Origin: CBDFHF01 sp965247565
GTDB lineage: Bacteria; Pseudomonadota; Gammaproteobacteria; Methylococcales; Methylomonadaceae
Direction: 5' to 3'
DNA: 64,000 nucleotides
Assembly: GCA_965247565.1 (NCBI GenBank)
Contig: CBDFHF010000003.1
Location: 1,054,001-1,118,000 of the forward strand
Shown here: positions 1 to 8,231 of the stretch, piece after piece
Layout of the letters: every line of letters starts with the position of its first letter
Position numbering within the stretch: position 1 is the first letter of the stretch
Made by a program: the position numbers and the translations under genes
Notes under the pieces: generated by a model
The model's input: the letters and a program-made list of their open reading frames with translations, nothing else
Database searches by the model: none
What the model was told of the DNA's origin: nothing

Positions 1-1854
1 ACGTCAACAGTTAACGTTAGTAACGCTGTAGGTACGGTAACGGTTAGCTCTTCTGATAGCACTGTCGCAACGGCAATTTATGCAAACGGCGTCGTCACTA
101 TCAGGGGCGTAAAAGCCGGAACTGCAACCATTACTATTAACGATACGAGAACACCCGCAACACCTAAGACGGTAAAGGTTTCCGTGTTAAACAATCCAAC
201 TCCACCACCTGCGACTTCAGGTAATTATACGTTGCTGGCCTGGAATGACTTGGGCATGCACTGTATGGATGGCATGGACTTTTCAGTTTTTGCTATTTTG
301 CCGCCTTACAATACCTTACATGCACAATTGAAAGATAAAGCAGGGAAATTAATTAGCAGTGGTGTCAATTTAACGTACGAAGCGGTAGCCGATAGCACGG
401 GTTCAATCAATACAAATAGCTACACTAAGACTAACTTTTGGGAAATGGTCGGTGGGCTTGTTGGCCTTAATCCGGCTAACGATGTTGGTTTAAATTTGGA
501 TGGTTTAGCGAGCGGTGCGCCAGCGCCCGGCAATGAAACGCCCTCTTTAGCGCCAGCGCCCATGACTTATAACGCTGAGTTTCGCTGGTATGAAGCAGAG
601 GGTATTCCTATCACGCCATTTGACGATCAAGGTAAAAAGAATTTTTATCCTACTGTGAAAGTCGTTGCCAAAGATTTGGCTGGAAATATTCTGGCAACCA
701 CCAAAACCGTATTGCCGGTGAGCGATGAAATGACTTGTAAAGCCTGTCACGCATCAACAACATCGACTAATGGTGCACAAACTGCCGCTAAGCCTGCTGC
801 GGGCTGGGTAAATGATGCTAATCCAGAAAAAGATTGGAAGAAAAATATCTTGCGTTTGCACGATGAAGAACAATTAGCCAATCCATTATATCAGTCAGCG
901 CTTATCCAAACGGGTTATGACACTAAGGGCTTGATGGCTACCGCCAATTCCGGTAAGCCGGTGTTATGTGTTGCCTGCCATTCAAGCAATGCTTACTTTG
1001 ATAAGCAAAACAAGAAAACCGTTATGGGAGGTATTACAGGTATTGAGCCGTTCACTCAAGCTTTACATCGTAAACATGCGACTGTGAAAGATCCCGCAAC
1101 GCAATTGGCCCTGGATAGCAGTGGTGACCGAGACGCTTGTTATTTATGTCACCCTGGTTCTAAAACCCAATGTTTACGTGGTGCAATGGGCAAGGCCGTC
1201 GATACTAAAGGAGACTCTTTAATGAGTTGCCAAAGTTGCCACGGCAATATGACCGCTGTGGCAAGTCCGGCCAGAAAAGGCTGGTTTAACGAACCGACTT
1301 GCGAATCTTGCCATAACAGTGCAGCACCAAACAAACGAGCCATTTCTGGTGTCAATGCAAATGGTGTGGAAACGATACCAACCGATCATACCTTTGCAAC
1401 CAATGCGAATACCCCAGTCCCTGGTTTGAATTTGTACCGCTTTAGTACCGGACATGGTGGATTGCAATGTGAGGCGTGTCATGGTGCAACTCATGCGGAA
1501 TATCCCAGTGCGCATGTAGATGAAAACGCGCAAAGCTTGGCTGTGCAAGGCCATACCGGCACAGTGGCTGAATGTGCCGCATGTCATACTACCGTGCCTA
1601 CCACGGTTAATGGCGGTCCTCATGGCATGCATACAACGGGCGATGCTTGGGTGAAATCTCATGAGAAAGCCAACAAAAACGGCACTGCGACAACACCTAG
1701 CTGTGCTTACTGCCACGGTACTACTAGTGCTGGAACGCCGCTAAGTGCAGTTAAGGTAGCAAAAACTATTGATGCTGACGAGTTCGGTACGAAAAACTGG
1801 CCTGCCGGTTATCAAGTCAGTTGTTTCAGCTGTCATAACGGCCCGAATCCTTAG
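1..1854 (+). CDS. Nonaheme c-type cytochrome with Ig-like domain (5' end outside window)
   Basis: The reading frame is open from base 1, so the first possible start at 184 is not the real one and the gene enters from the left. Residues coded before about base 190 look like a bacterial Ig-like (Big_2) domain: short beta strands rich in V, T and S, with a GVVTIRGVKAGTATITI-type pattern. The rest holds nine CXXCH heme c motifs (CKACH, CVACH, CYLCH, CQSCH, CESCH, CEACH, CAACH, CAYCH, CFSCH). Before the first of them lies a region of about 180 residues with the motif NDLGMHCMD. Heme c attachment implies export and a periplasmic or surface electron-transfer role. The family is not recognised beyond multiheme cytochrome. 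It ends at a strong terminator and the next gene is on the other strand. Confidence 0.85.
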   Translation, partial: TSTVNVSNAVGTVTVSSSDSTVATAIYANGVVTIRGVKAGTATITINDTRTPATPKTVKVSVLNNPTPPPATSGNYTLLAWNDLGMHCMDGMDFSVFAILPPYNTLHAQLKDKAGKLISSGVNLTYEAVADSTGSINTNSYTKTNFWEMVGGLVGLNPANDVGLNLDGLASGAPAPGNETPSLAPAPMTYNAEFRWYEAEGIPITPFDDQGKKNFYPTVKVVAKDLAGNILATTKTVLPVSDEMTCKACHASTTSTNGAQTAAKPAAGWVNDANPEKDWKKNILRLHDEEQLANPLYQSALIQTGYDTKGLMATANSGKPVLCVACHSSNAYFDKQNKKTVMGGITGIEPFTQALHRKHATVKDPATQLALDSSGDRDACYLCHPGSKTQCLRGAMGKAVDTKGDSLMSCQSCHGNMTAVASPARKGWFNEPTCESCHNSAAPNKRAISGVNANGVETIPTDHTFATNANTPVPGLNLYRFSTGHGGLQCEACHGATHAEYPSAHVDENAQSLAVQGHTGTVAECAACHTTVPTTVNGGPHGMHTTGDAWVKSHEKANKNGTATTPSCAYCHGTTSAGTPLSAVKVAKTIDADEFGTKNWPAGYQVSCFSCHNGPNP

Positions 1855-1867
1855 GCTGTTATAAAAC

Positions 1868-1896
1868 GGATTCTCCTTTAGGTTAAGGGAGAATCC
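1868..1896 (+). other. Stem-loop after the cytochrome gene
   Basis: A 12-base stem (one G-T pair) with a 5-base loop starts 13 bases after the cytochrome stop. It has no T run of its own and may protect the 3' end or help the terminator just downstream. Confidence 0.5.
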
Positions 1897-1916
1897 GGGC
1901 AAAATAATGGCAACAA

Positions 1917-1950
1917 CCCTCGTTTGGACTACCCAAACGAGGGTTTTTTT
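1917..1950 (+). terminator. Rho-independent terminator of the cytochrome gene
   Basis: A perfect 11-base stem CCCTCGTTTGG / CCAAACGAGGG with a 5-base loop is followed by seven T residues. Confidence 0.93.
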
Positions 1951-2065
1951 ATGCTTATTAAAAGAGACTTTGTACGGAGTAATAATGGAATGGCTCCATG
2001 TCAATTGAGCAATGGGCCATTGTGACGTTTTCAGATTTGCGAGAGCTGAGAATGAAGGTGCTTTA

Positions 2066-2103
2066 AAAACAAGACTTTATGGGCGAGCAAATCCGCCCAT
2101 AAA
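2066..2103 (-). terminator. Terminator of the speD operon
   Basis: A perfect 10-base inverted repeat TTTATGGGCG / CGCCCATAAA at 2076-2103 lies just past the speD stop. On the minus strand it is followed a few bases later by a run of T (the complement of A at 2066-2070). Confidence 0.7.
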
Positions 2104-2116
2104 ATTTATACAGATG

Positions 2117-2923
2117 TTAATCGGCAATGCCTTTATAACGGCGGCGATAATTGTGCCCGTAAAAAATTTCGGTCACTTCACGACGTAGTTTTTTTTCAAT
2201 TTCAGCTTTTTGATCGGCTGACAAGTCGCATTCTTTTTCAAACAAATAATTTTCCAGCTCGGTTTCTTTGAGCATCATTTTGGTGTGGAAAATATTTTCC
2301 TGATACACATTCACATCAATCATTTGATAACTTTCTTGCGTATCTCTAGCAATGTAGTTTTGGATTGAGGTGATGTTGTGATCGATATAATGTTTTTTAC
2401 CGGATATATCACGGGTAAAGCCACGGACTTTATAGTCCATGGTGACCACATCCGATTCAAAACTGTGAATCAGATAATTAAGCGCTTTTAACGGCGAAAT
2501 ACGGCCGCAAGTAGATACATCAATATCGGCACGAAAAGTACTGATGCCGTTATCGGGATGGCTTTCCGGATAGGTATGTACAGTAATGTGACTTTTATCC
2601 AAATGTGCCAACACGGTATCAGGCAATGGCCCTGGGGATTGGCTATGCATGCTGGGCGGAGGCGGAGCATCACCTTCTGATATTAACATGGTTACGCTAG
2701 CGCCTTGCGGATCATAATCCTGCCGCGCGATGTTAAGAATCTGCGCACCAATAATTTCGGCCACATCTTTTAAAATCTGCGTTAGCTTATCAGCATTGTA
2801 AGCTTCGTCGATATATTCGATATATGCCTGCTGTTGTTCAGCAGGAGCATAACAAATGTCATAGATATTGAAACTGAGCGACTTTGTTAAATTGTTAAAG
2901 CCGTGTAATTGCAATTTATTCAA
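2117..2923 (-). CDS. speD: S-adenosylmethionine decarboxylase proenzyme
   Basis: This cytosolic enzyme decarboxylates S-adenosylmethionine to supply the aminopropyl donor for spermidine synthesis. The 268-residue protein closely follows the long enterobacterial form, starting MNKLQLHGFNNLTKSLSF and carrying HLDKSHITVHTYPESH. The proenzyme is expected to cleave itself at Lys110-Ser111, with Ser111 becoming the pyruvoyl cofactor. The stop of the upstream OsmC-family gene lies 3 bases before the start, so the two are probably cotranscribed, and a CRP-family gene diverges beyond. This neighbourhood is also known around vfr in pseudomonads. No spermidine synthase gene is in the window. Confidence 0.97.
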   Translation of the reverse strand: MNKLQLHGFNNLTKSLSFNIYDICYAPAEQQQAYIEYIDEAYNADKLTQILKDVAEIIGAQILNIARQDYDPQGASVTMLISEGDAPPPPSMHSQSPGPLPDTVLAHLDKSHITVHTYPESHPDNGISTFRADIDVSTCGRISPLKALNYLIHSFESDVVTMDYKVRGFTRDISGKKHYIDHNITSIQNYIARDTQESYQMIDVNVYQENIFHTKMMLKETELENYLFEKECDLSADQKAEIEKKLRREVTEIFYGHNYRRRYKGIAD

Positions 2924-2926
2924 GTG

Positions 2927-3343
2927 TTAAACCTCGATAACTTCAAAATCATGGGTGATTTCCACCGCTTTGCTCAGCATGATGGACGCAGAACAATATT
3001 TTTCGGCAGATAACTTGACTGCACGCTCAACCGCTGATGCTTTCAGCTCATGACCGCTGACGACAAAATGTAAGTGGATTTTGCTGAACACACTGGGTAT
3101 GGCGTCAACCCGTTCTGCGGAAATGTCTACTTTGCAGCTTACTAAATTATTTCTGCCTTTCTGCAAAATCTGTACTACATCAAATGATGAGCATCCGCCC
3201 ACGCCTAATAACAGCATTTCCATCGGTCTAACACCCATGTTACGACCACCATGGTCCGGCGGGCCATCCATAACCACTGTGTGCCCGCTACCCGCTTCGC
3301 CGAGGAACATCATGCCATCGACCCACTTGACTGTTGCTTGCAT
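2927..3343 (-). CDS. OsmC-family protein (YhfA-like)
   Basis: The 138-residue OsmC/Ohr-fold protein has the motifs PMEMLLLGVGGCSSFDVV (with the first redox Cys) and a second Cys in SAEKYCSASIM. Such proteins reduce organic peroxides or related species, but the YhfA branch has no firmly assigned substrate. An upstream ATG at 3385 is possible, but the ATG at 3343 is preferred: it has a GAGGA ribosome site about six bases ahead and fits the usual family N-terminus MQATVKWVDGMMFLGE. It is divergent from the CRP-type gene (about 124 bases between starts) and runs straight into speD. The yhfA-crp pairing is conserved in enteric bacteria. Confidence 0.9.
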   Translation of the reverse strand: MQATVKWVDGMMFLGEAGSGHTVVMDGPPDHGGRNMGVRPMEMLLLGVGGCSSFDVVQILQKGRNNLVSCKVDISAERVDAIPSVFSKIHLHFVVSGHELKASAVERAVKLSAEKYCSASIMLSKAVEITHDFEVIEV

Positions 3344-3467
3344 CGCATTCCTCAATCCGAATAAAAAATGGCCATAGGTTAGCATACAAACATTGATTTT
3401 ATTGTTAATAATTCAAACTAAACTACACTTTAAAAACAATTACATTTTGGTATGGATTTTAGATGTT

Positions 3468-4124
3468 ATGGCTATCGCAGTTCACTTAAAAGAAAACCCT
3501 TATAAACAAGCGCTGGATCAATTTTTACATTTTTGTCACAAAAAGACATATCCGGCTAAAACGACCATTATTAGACCGGGAGACGTGGGTGACCGGCTAT
3601 ACTTTATTATGAATGGCTCAGTGAGCATTAATGTTGAAGATGATGGCCACGAGTTAGTTCTAGCCTACTTAAACAAAAATGAATTTATTGGCGAGGTCGG
3701 CGTCTTTAAAGGAACTGAGATACGAAAAGTCAGTGTAAAAACCCGTAGTCAATGCCAGTTGGCAGAAATTAGTTACGAGCGTTTTCAGCAATTGTTAAAA
3801 AAAGAATTGTTGGAGCATGCGCCTGATTTGCTGTTTATGTTAGCCGAGCAACTATCTGCCCGCTTATTAATTACCAGCCGTAAATTTTGTGATTTAGCGT
3901 TTATGGATGTTGAGGGTCGCATCGCCAGAACCCTATTGGATCTTTGCAAGGAGCCGGATGCGCTAACGCACCCTGATGGCATGCAATTACATATCACCCG
4001 CCAGGAAATTGGCCGTATTGTCGGTTGTTCCAGAGAAATGGCGGGGCGCGTATTAAAAGAGTTGGAAGACAAACAATTAATTACTGCACATGGCAAAACT
4101 ATTGTAGTGTTTGGTACGCGTTGA
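3468..4124 (+). CDS. crp: Crp/Clp-family transcriptional regulator
   Basis: The 218-residue protein has an N-terminal cyclic-nucleotide-binding beta roll (residues about 20-115), a dimerisation helix with ITS at 135-137, and a C-terminal helix-turn-helix (TRQEIGRIVGCSREMAGRVLK, about 177-197, stated here only in part: IGRIVGCSREMAGRVLK). The recognition helix is almost that of E. coli CRP, so the target is probably the TGTGA-type site. The phosphate-binding Arg is present (Arg86), but the Ser that follows it in CRP is Lys87. The surrounding pattern (RPGD, TRSQCQLAEISYERFQQL) resembles Xanthomonas Clp more than CRP. The start at 3468 matches the family N-terminus; the frame is open upstream to 3393. 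The ligand is uncertain. Confidence 0.9.
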   Translation: MAIAVHLKENPYKQALDQFLHFCHKKTYPAKTTIIRPGDVGDRLYFIMNGSVSINVEDDGHELVLAYLNKNEFIGEVGVFKGTEIRKVSVKTRSQCQLAEISYERFQQLLKKELLEHAPDLLFMLAEQLSARLLITSRKFCDLAFMDVEGRIARTLLDLCKEPDALTHPDGMQLHITRQEIGRIVGCSREMAGRVLKELEDKQLITAHGKTIVVFGTR

Positions 4125-4260
4125 CAAGATCAGTTCTACAGTGGTTAAATACAAACAAAATCAATAGGTTAATTGATTGATTTTGTGTTAATATCATGTT
4201 AAGAGTTTATCAGTAAATTCTTAATTTATATTGTCCCAAATCCACTGTAGAAAAAAGCAA

Positions 4261-5877
4261 ATGAAAATAAGTAATGTATCCCGTTTATTCGGCTTAATTG
4301 CCGTAACAAGCCTTTTGCCCGCATTAGGTTTTGCCAACGAACCACCTGTCGCTCAAATCCTTTCCAAAACCGTCAAGGAAGACAAACAGATCAAAATTGC
4401 TTTAAAGGGAACCGACCCCGAACGCAAAAAGCTTACCTTTGCTATTAGCCAACAACCACAACAAGGCGGCGTAACGCTCAAAGGCAGCACCGTAACTTAT
4501 AAGCCAACACTCAACTACAATGGCTCGGATAGCTTCCAATTTACCGCCAACGATGGAGAGCTCACCTCAGCTCCTGCCACGGTAAGCATAACGGTACAAG
4601 CAGTCAACGATCGGCCGACGATTACTTCAAAGCAGACCTTTTTTGTGCAACAGGGCGCTAAAGCGCTTATTACCTTGAAAGCCAACGATATAGAAAACGA
4701 TCCGTTGACTTATCAAATCTCTGCAAAGCCAAAAAAAGGCAAAATAATCGGTAAACCTGCCGGAAATGTGGTTACTTATCAGGCAAAGCTGGCTACAAAA
4801 AAGAAACCTGCTTACACTGGCAAAGACAGTTTTTCGATTAAAGTAAAAGACGGCAAAAAAACCTCGAAGACTGTAAAAATAACTCTCAGGGTGAGTGCAA
4901 CTTGCCCGAATAACGAGGAATTTAGAAATGGCGTGTGCTATGTTAACTGTAAACTCCCCGAGATTTTACAGGATGGCCAGTGTGTAGGCCCCAATGTGGG
5001 CTTTGAAACACTTTCTATCACTAAAACCGGTAAAGGTTTTGTTACCAGTAGTCCGGAAGGCATTAATTGCGGAGAAAACTGCGCTGCCTTCTTCCGTGAA
5101 AAGAGTGTTATCACCCTGACAGCCACTGCGGACGCGAAATCCACTTTTAGTGGTTGGATTGGCGGAGGATGCGGTAATGATGCGACTTGCACCATCACTT
5201 TAAACAGTGGCGCGCAAAGATTCACAGAAGTTGTAGCTGGATTTACTGCCAGATTTAACGATACTGGGATTACCAGTTGCGCCGATAATACCGCAAGTGG
5301 TTTGGGTTGCCCGCTCACTGCTTTCTCAAGACAAGACGGCGATTTTGGACGCGACAAACTCTTTAATGACGACAGTAACGGTCATGCCGGTTTTAATTTC
5401 ACTAAAATTGGCTCCAACGGTCAGGCATTGGCAATTCAAAACGTTAACTGGAGCGACACCGGAACTGAAGAAGCCGGTAGCCGGTGGTCTTGCGTAAAAG
5501 ACAACGTAACTGGGCTGTTATGGGAAGTCAAAACGGGTGATGGCTTGCATAACGTAGACACTACTTATGATTGGTCTGGGGCTGCGTCGCTTGCAAATGA
5601 CGTCAATGCAGCCGGCTGGTGTGGACGAAACGATGGCTGGCGGGTACCCACAAGAAGTGAGCTAACCGGTCTAATCGATTATAGTCGGGCTACTGCCCCT
5701 GCTGTCGATGTGGTCTATTTCCCCACAACGAATGCACAGTCCGCATTTTTGTGGACATCCTCGGCATTTGCTTTTGATGCGGATAGTGCCTGGAACGTCA
5801 GTGCAGACAAGGGTGCCAGCGCCGACGCTAAAAAATCCACTAAATATTCTGTCAGACTTGTTCGCAGTGCAGAATAG
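4261..5877 (+). CDS. Exported multidomain protein: Ig/cadherin-like repeats plus C-terminal DUF1566
   Basis: The 538-residue product begins with a signal peptide ending near ALGFA. Two beta-sandwich domains of the tandem Ig/cadherin-like type follow (about residues 28-118, with YNGSDSFQFTANDGELTSAP, and about 120-215, with YTGKDSFSIKVKDGK). Then come a short Cys-rich linker, an InlB-B-repeat-like segment (GFVTSSPEGINCGENC, about 250-340) and a C-terminal DUF1566 (Lcl C-terminal) domain with DNVTGLLWEVKT, GWRVPTRSELTGLIDYS and a final YSVRLVRS. These domains are typical of secreted or surface proteins of unknown function. The ATG at 4261 is chosen over one at 4231 because it opens the signal peptide. 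The next gene shares the DUF1566 domain. Confidence 0.82.
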   Translation: MKISNVSRLFGLIAVTSLLPALGFANEPPVAQILSKTVKEDKQIKIALKGTDPERKKLTFAISQQPQQGGVTLKGSTVTYKPTLNYNGSDSFQFTANDGELTSAPATVSITVQAVNDRPTITSKQTFFVQQGAKALITLKANDIENDPLTYQISAKPKKGKIIGKPAGNVVTYQAKLATKKKPAYTGKDSFSIKVKDGKKTSKTVKITLRVSATCPNNEEFRNGVCYVNCKLPEILQDGQCVGPNVGFETLSITKTGKGFVTSSPEGINCGENCAAFFREKSVITLTATADAKSTFSGWIGGGCGNDATCTITLNSGAQRFTEVVAGFTARFNDTGITSCADNTASGLGCPLTAFSRQDGDFGRDKLFNDDSNGHAGFNFTKIGSNGQALAIQNVNWSDTGTEEAGSRWSCVKDNVTGLLWEVKTGDGLHNVDTTYDWSGAASLANDVNAAGWCGRNDGWRVPTRSELTGLIDYSRATAPAVDVVYFPTTNAQSAFLWTSSAFAFDADSAWNVSADKGASADAKKSTKYSVRLVRSAE

Positions 5878-5910
5878 TTAAGTAGCACTTTAGAAATCAA
5901 CATCGGGTTG

Positions 5911-5937
5911 TGTAAAAGGGAAGGATGCCCTTTTACA
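5911..5937 (+). terminator. Stem-loop terminator
   Basis: A perfect 10-base inverted repeat TGTAAAAGGG / CCCTTTTACA with a 7-base loop, followed by AGAGTTTTTG, lies 34 bases after the upstream stop. Confidence 0.65.
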
Positions 5938-6092
5938 TAGAGTTTTTGACTTGTTCTAATTATTTAATCAGTTCGGCTATGTACCCTTTTGGGTATTAAG
6001 AGCCAACCAATTATTAAACGAGCGAACATTTTAAAAATAACCACATGAACCCATTAATTATTCCAATAGTTATTTAATTCGGAGCAGAATTT

Positions 6093-6611
6093 ATGTACAA
6101 ATCTTCTCAAACAGCGGTATTTAGCTGTCTATTAGCGTTATTGCCTTCCTTGGGCAACGCCGTTCAAACCTGTCAGTCTAGCATTGCTGCAACCACTCCA
6201 ACTTCTCAGTTTGTAGACAATGGCGATGGTACTGTCACGGACCAAAATACCGACTTGATGTGGAAACGTTGCAGCGATGGACAAGTATGGAGCGGCAGTG
6301 CCTGCACAGGCACTGTTGGATCTTATACATGGCAAGCCGCTTTGCTACAGGGAAATACAGAGTTTGCTGGAAAAAGCGACTGGCGTTTACCCAACATTAA
6401 AGAGCTGAGTTCCATTGTTGAAGAGCAATGTTCCAGTCCGGCAATCAACGCAACTTTATTTCCTGGAACATCCCCTTCAAAATATTGGACGTCGTCACCA
6501 GACTCAGTGTCTACCAAGCAAACGTGGTATGTCGATTTTGGGCGGGGCAACAGCTCATCAATTCTCAGAACAGAAAAAAATGCTGTTCGGTTGGTGCGTA
6601 ACGCTCTGTAA
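6093..6611 (+). CDS. Exported DUF1566 (Lcl C-terminal) domain protein
   Basis: The 172-residue protein has a signal peptide (cleavage near LGNAVQ) followed by a single DUF1566 domain: DNGDGTVTDQNTDLMWKR, SDWRLPNIKELSSIVEE, KYWTSSPDS and a closing AVRLVRN. The domain resembles the C-terminus of the preceding protein, although the two are not close copies. A GGAGC ribosome site lies about nine bases before the ATG. The function is unknown; related domains occur in secreted and adhesin-like proteins. Confidence 0.8.
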   Translation: MYKSSQTAVFSCLLALLPSLGNAVQTCQSSIAATTPTSQFVDNGDGTVTDQNTDLMWKRCSDGQVWSGSACTGTVGSYTWQAALLQGNTEFAGKSDWRLPNIKELSSIVEEQCSSPAINATLFPGTSPSKYWTSSPDSVSTKQTWYVDFGRGNSSSILRTEKNAVRLVRNAL

Positions 6612-6622
6612 TTTAGGGCTAA

Positions 6623-6657
6623 TTTACACGGCGTAGCAAGGTGCTATGCCGTGTAAA
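6623..6657. terminator. Stem-loop between convergent genes
   Basis: A long inverted repeat (TTTACACGGCGTAGCA / TGCTATGCCGTGTAAA, one mismatch) sits between the convergent DUF1566 and ZIP genes. It lacks a clear T run but is placed to work as a bidirectional terminator. Confidence 0.5.
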
Positions 6658-6672
6658 CGTAGAATCGGATTG

Positions 6673-7494
6673 TTACTCCATACTATGAACAACGCCGTGC
6701 AACAACAATATCAATAATACCCCGGCAGCAATCAAAGCGATTTGTTGCAATGAAGTTTTCATATCAGTTTTTTTATGCAAAGACGGAATCAAGTCAGCTA
6801 CAGCAATATAAATAAAGCTGGACGCAGCTAAAGCCAGAAAATACGGCAGGCTATGCTGTAAATCTGCAAGGCTAAAATACGCTAAAACCCCGCCCAATAC
6901 AGTGGTTAAGCTAGCCAATACATTGTAAAAAAGCGCCTTTCTCTTGGAATAACCGCTGTGCAGTAAAATGGCAAAATCGCCAACTTCTTGCGGAATTTCA
7001 TGCGCCGCAACCGCCAAACTACTAACAATACCTAATTGCACATCCGTTAAAAAAGCGGCGGCAATTAATATTCCATCTACAAAATTATGAATCCCATCGC
7101 CAAGAATGATTAATGATCCTGCCGATTGCTTTAAGCCATGACTATGCGCATGACTATGTTCGTGATCACCGTGCGCTTCTTCTCCATGTGCTTCACAGCT
7201 GCCGAAATGGCAATGCCGCCAAATCAACAGTTTTTCCAATACAAAAAAACCCAGTATGCCTGCCAGGACGGTTGCAGATAAGTATTGAAACTGTGCTTTT
7301 TCAACTTGGGCAAACGCTTCAGGAATTAATCCCCAGAAAGCTACCGTTAAGAGCGCGCCGATAGCGAAACTGATACCATGGGGTAAAATCCGATTTCTTT
7401 GCTTGTCGGGTAATAACAAAAAAACTGCCGCTGCCAACACGCTTAATACACCGCCTATTGCTGTAAAGATGATGATTAATAGTAATAAACTCAT
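6673..7494 (-). CDS. ZIP-family metal transporter
   Basis: The 273-residue inner-membrane protein has about eight hydrophobic segments and a His-rich loop (about 100-120, HGDHEHSHAHSHG) between helices 3 and 4. It carries the two metal-site helices of the ZIP family: HNFVDG in TM4 and HEIPQEVGD in TM5. It is expected to import Zn2+ or a related divalent metal. The ATG at 7494 is chosen because GGAGAG lies seven bases upstream; a TTG at 7500 would sit too close to it. The start lies just past the pgeF stop, which suggests an rluD-pgeF-zip operon. Confidence 0.9.
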   Translation of the reverse strand: MSLLLLIIIFTAIGGVLSVLAAAVFLLLPDKQRNRILPHGISFAIGALLTVAFWGLIPEAFAQVEKAQFQYLSATVLAGILGFFVLEKLLIWRHCHFGSCEAHGEEAHGDHEHSHAHSHGLKQSAGSLIILGDGIHNFVDGILIAAAFLTDVQLGIVSSLAVAAHEIPQEVGDFAILLHSGYSKRKALFYNVLASLTTVLGGVLAYFSLADLQHSLPYFLALAASSFIYIAVADLIPSLHKKTDMKTSLQQIALIAAGVLLILLLHGVVHSME

Positions 7495-7496
7495 CG

Positions 7497-8231
7497 TCAA
7501 TCTCTCCAGATCAGTGTGGCCATGCGCCCGGTTTGCCTATCTCGGCGGTAAGAATAAAAGCGTTCAAGGTCAGTCACAGTGCAAAAATTACCGCCATAGA
7601 TTCTATCGATACCTTGCGCCGCCAAATCAACACGCGCCAACTGATAAATATCTGCCAGCCACTGGCCATTGCTTTGTTTCGTAAAGGCCATGTCAAATTG
7701 GGGTGATTTTTCTACAAAAGCATCACGGACATCACTCCCCACTTCAAAACATTCCGGCCCAATGGCAGGCCCCAGCCAAACCAACCAATCTGATTTGTGC
7801 ATCGCTGCCAGCGTATTGCCAATAACACCTGCCAATAAACCACGCCACCCGGCATGAATGGCCGCTATTTGTGTTCCATCAACATCACAAACCAATATCG
7901 GTAAACAATCCGCAGTCATCACTGCACAGACAACTCCTGGCTTGGTGGTGTAACTGGCATCGGCTTGCGGCAACAACCGGGTAGTTGCTGCATCAACGGC
8001 AATAGTACTGTGAATTTGCTCTAACCAAACCGGTTCACTTGGCAGGTTCAAGAGAGCTTTAATCAACTGTCGGTTTTGTAACACCAATCCGGGATCATCC
8101 TGCACATGAGTAGCCGGATTTAAACTGGCATACAAGCCCTCACTAAAACCCCCCGTACGTAAGGTGGTTGCTGCATGAATGTTGATAGGTGCTGGCCAAT
8201 CGGGGATTAAAAAGTGCTTACTCTTGTTCAT
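7497..8231 (-). CDS. pgeF: Peptidoglycan editing factor / laccase-domain protein (YfiH)
   Basis: The 244-residue protein belongs to the YfiH/DUF152 family, described both as purine nucleoside phosphorylase-like and as the peptidoglycan editing factor PgeF. The metal-binding triad is visible as His74 (WLEQIHS), Cys109 (MTADCLPIL) and His126 (AAIHAGWRG). The gene overlaps the end of rluD by 14 bases, the classical rluD-yfiH arrangement. Confidence 0.92.
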   Translation of the reverse strand: MNKSKHFLIPDWPAPINIHAATTLRTGGFSEGLYASLNPATHVQDDPGLVLQNRQLIKALLNLPSEPVWLEQIHSTIAVDAATTRLLPQADASYTTKPGVVCAVMTADCLPILVCDVDGTQIAAIHAGWRGLLAGVIGNTLAAMHKSDWLVWLGPAIGPECFEVGSDVRDAFVEKSPQFDMAFTKQSNGQWLADIYQLARVDLAAQGIDRIYGGNFCTVTDLERFYSYRRDRQTGRMATLIWRD

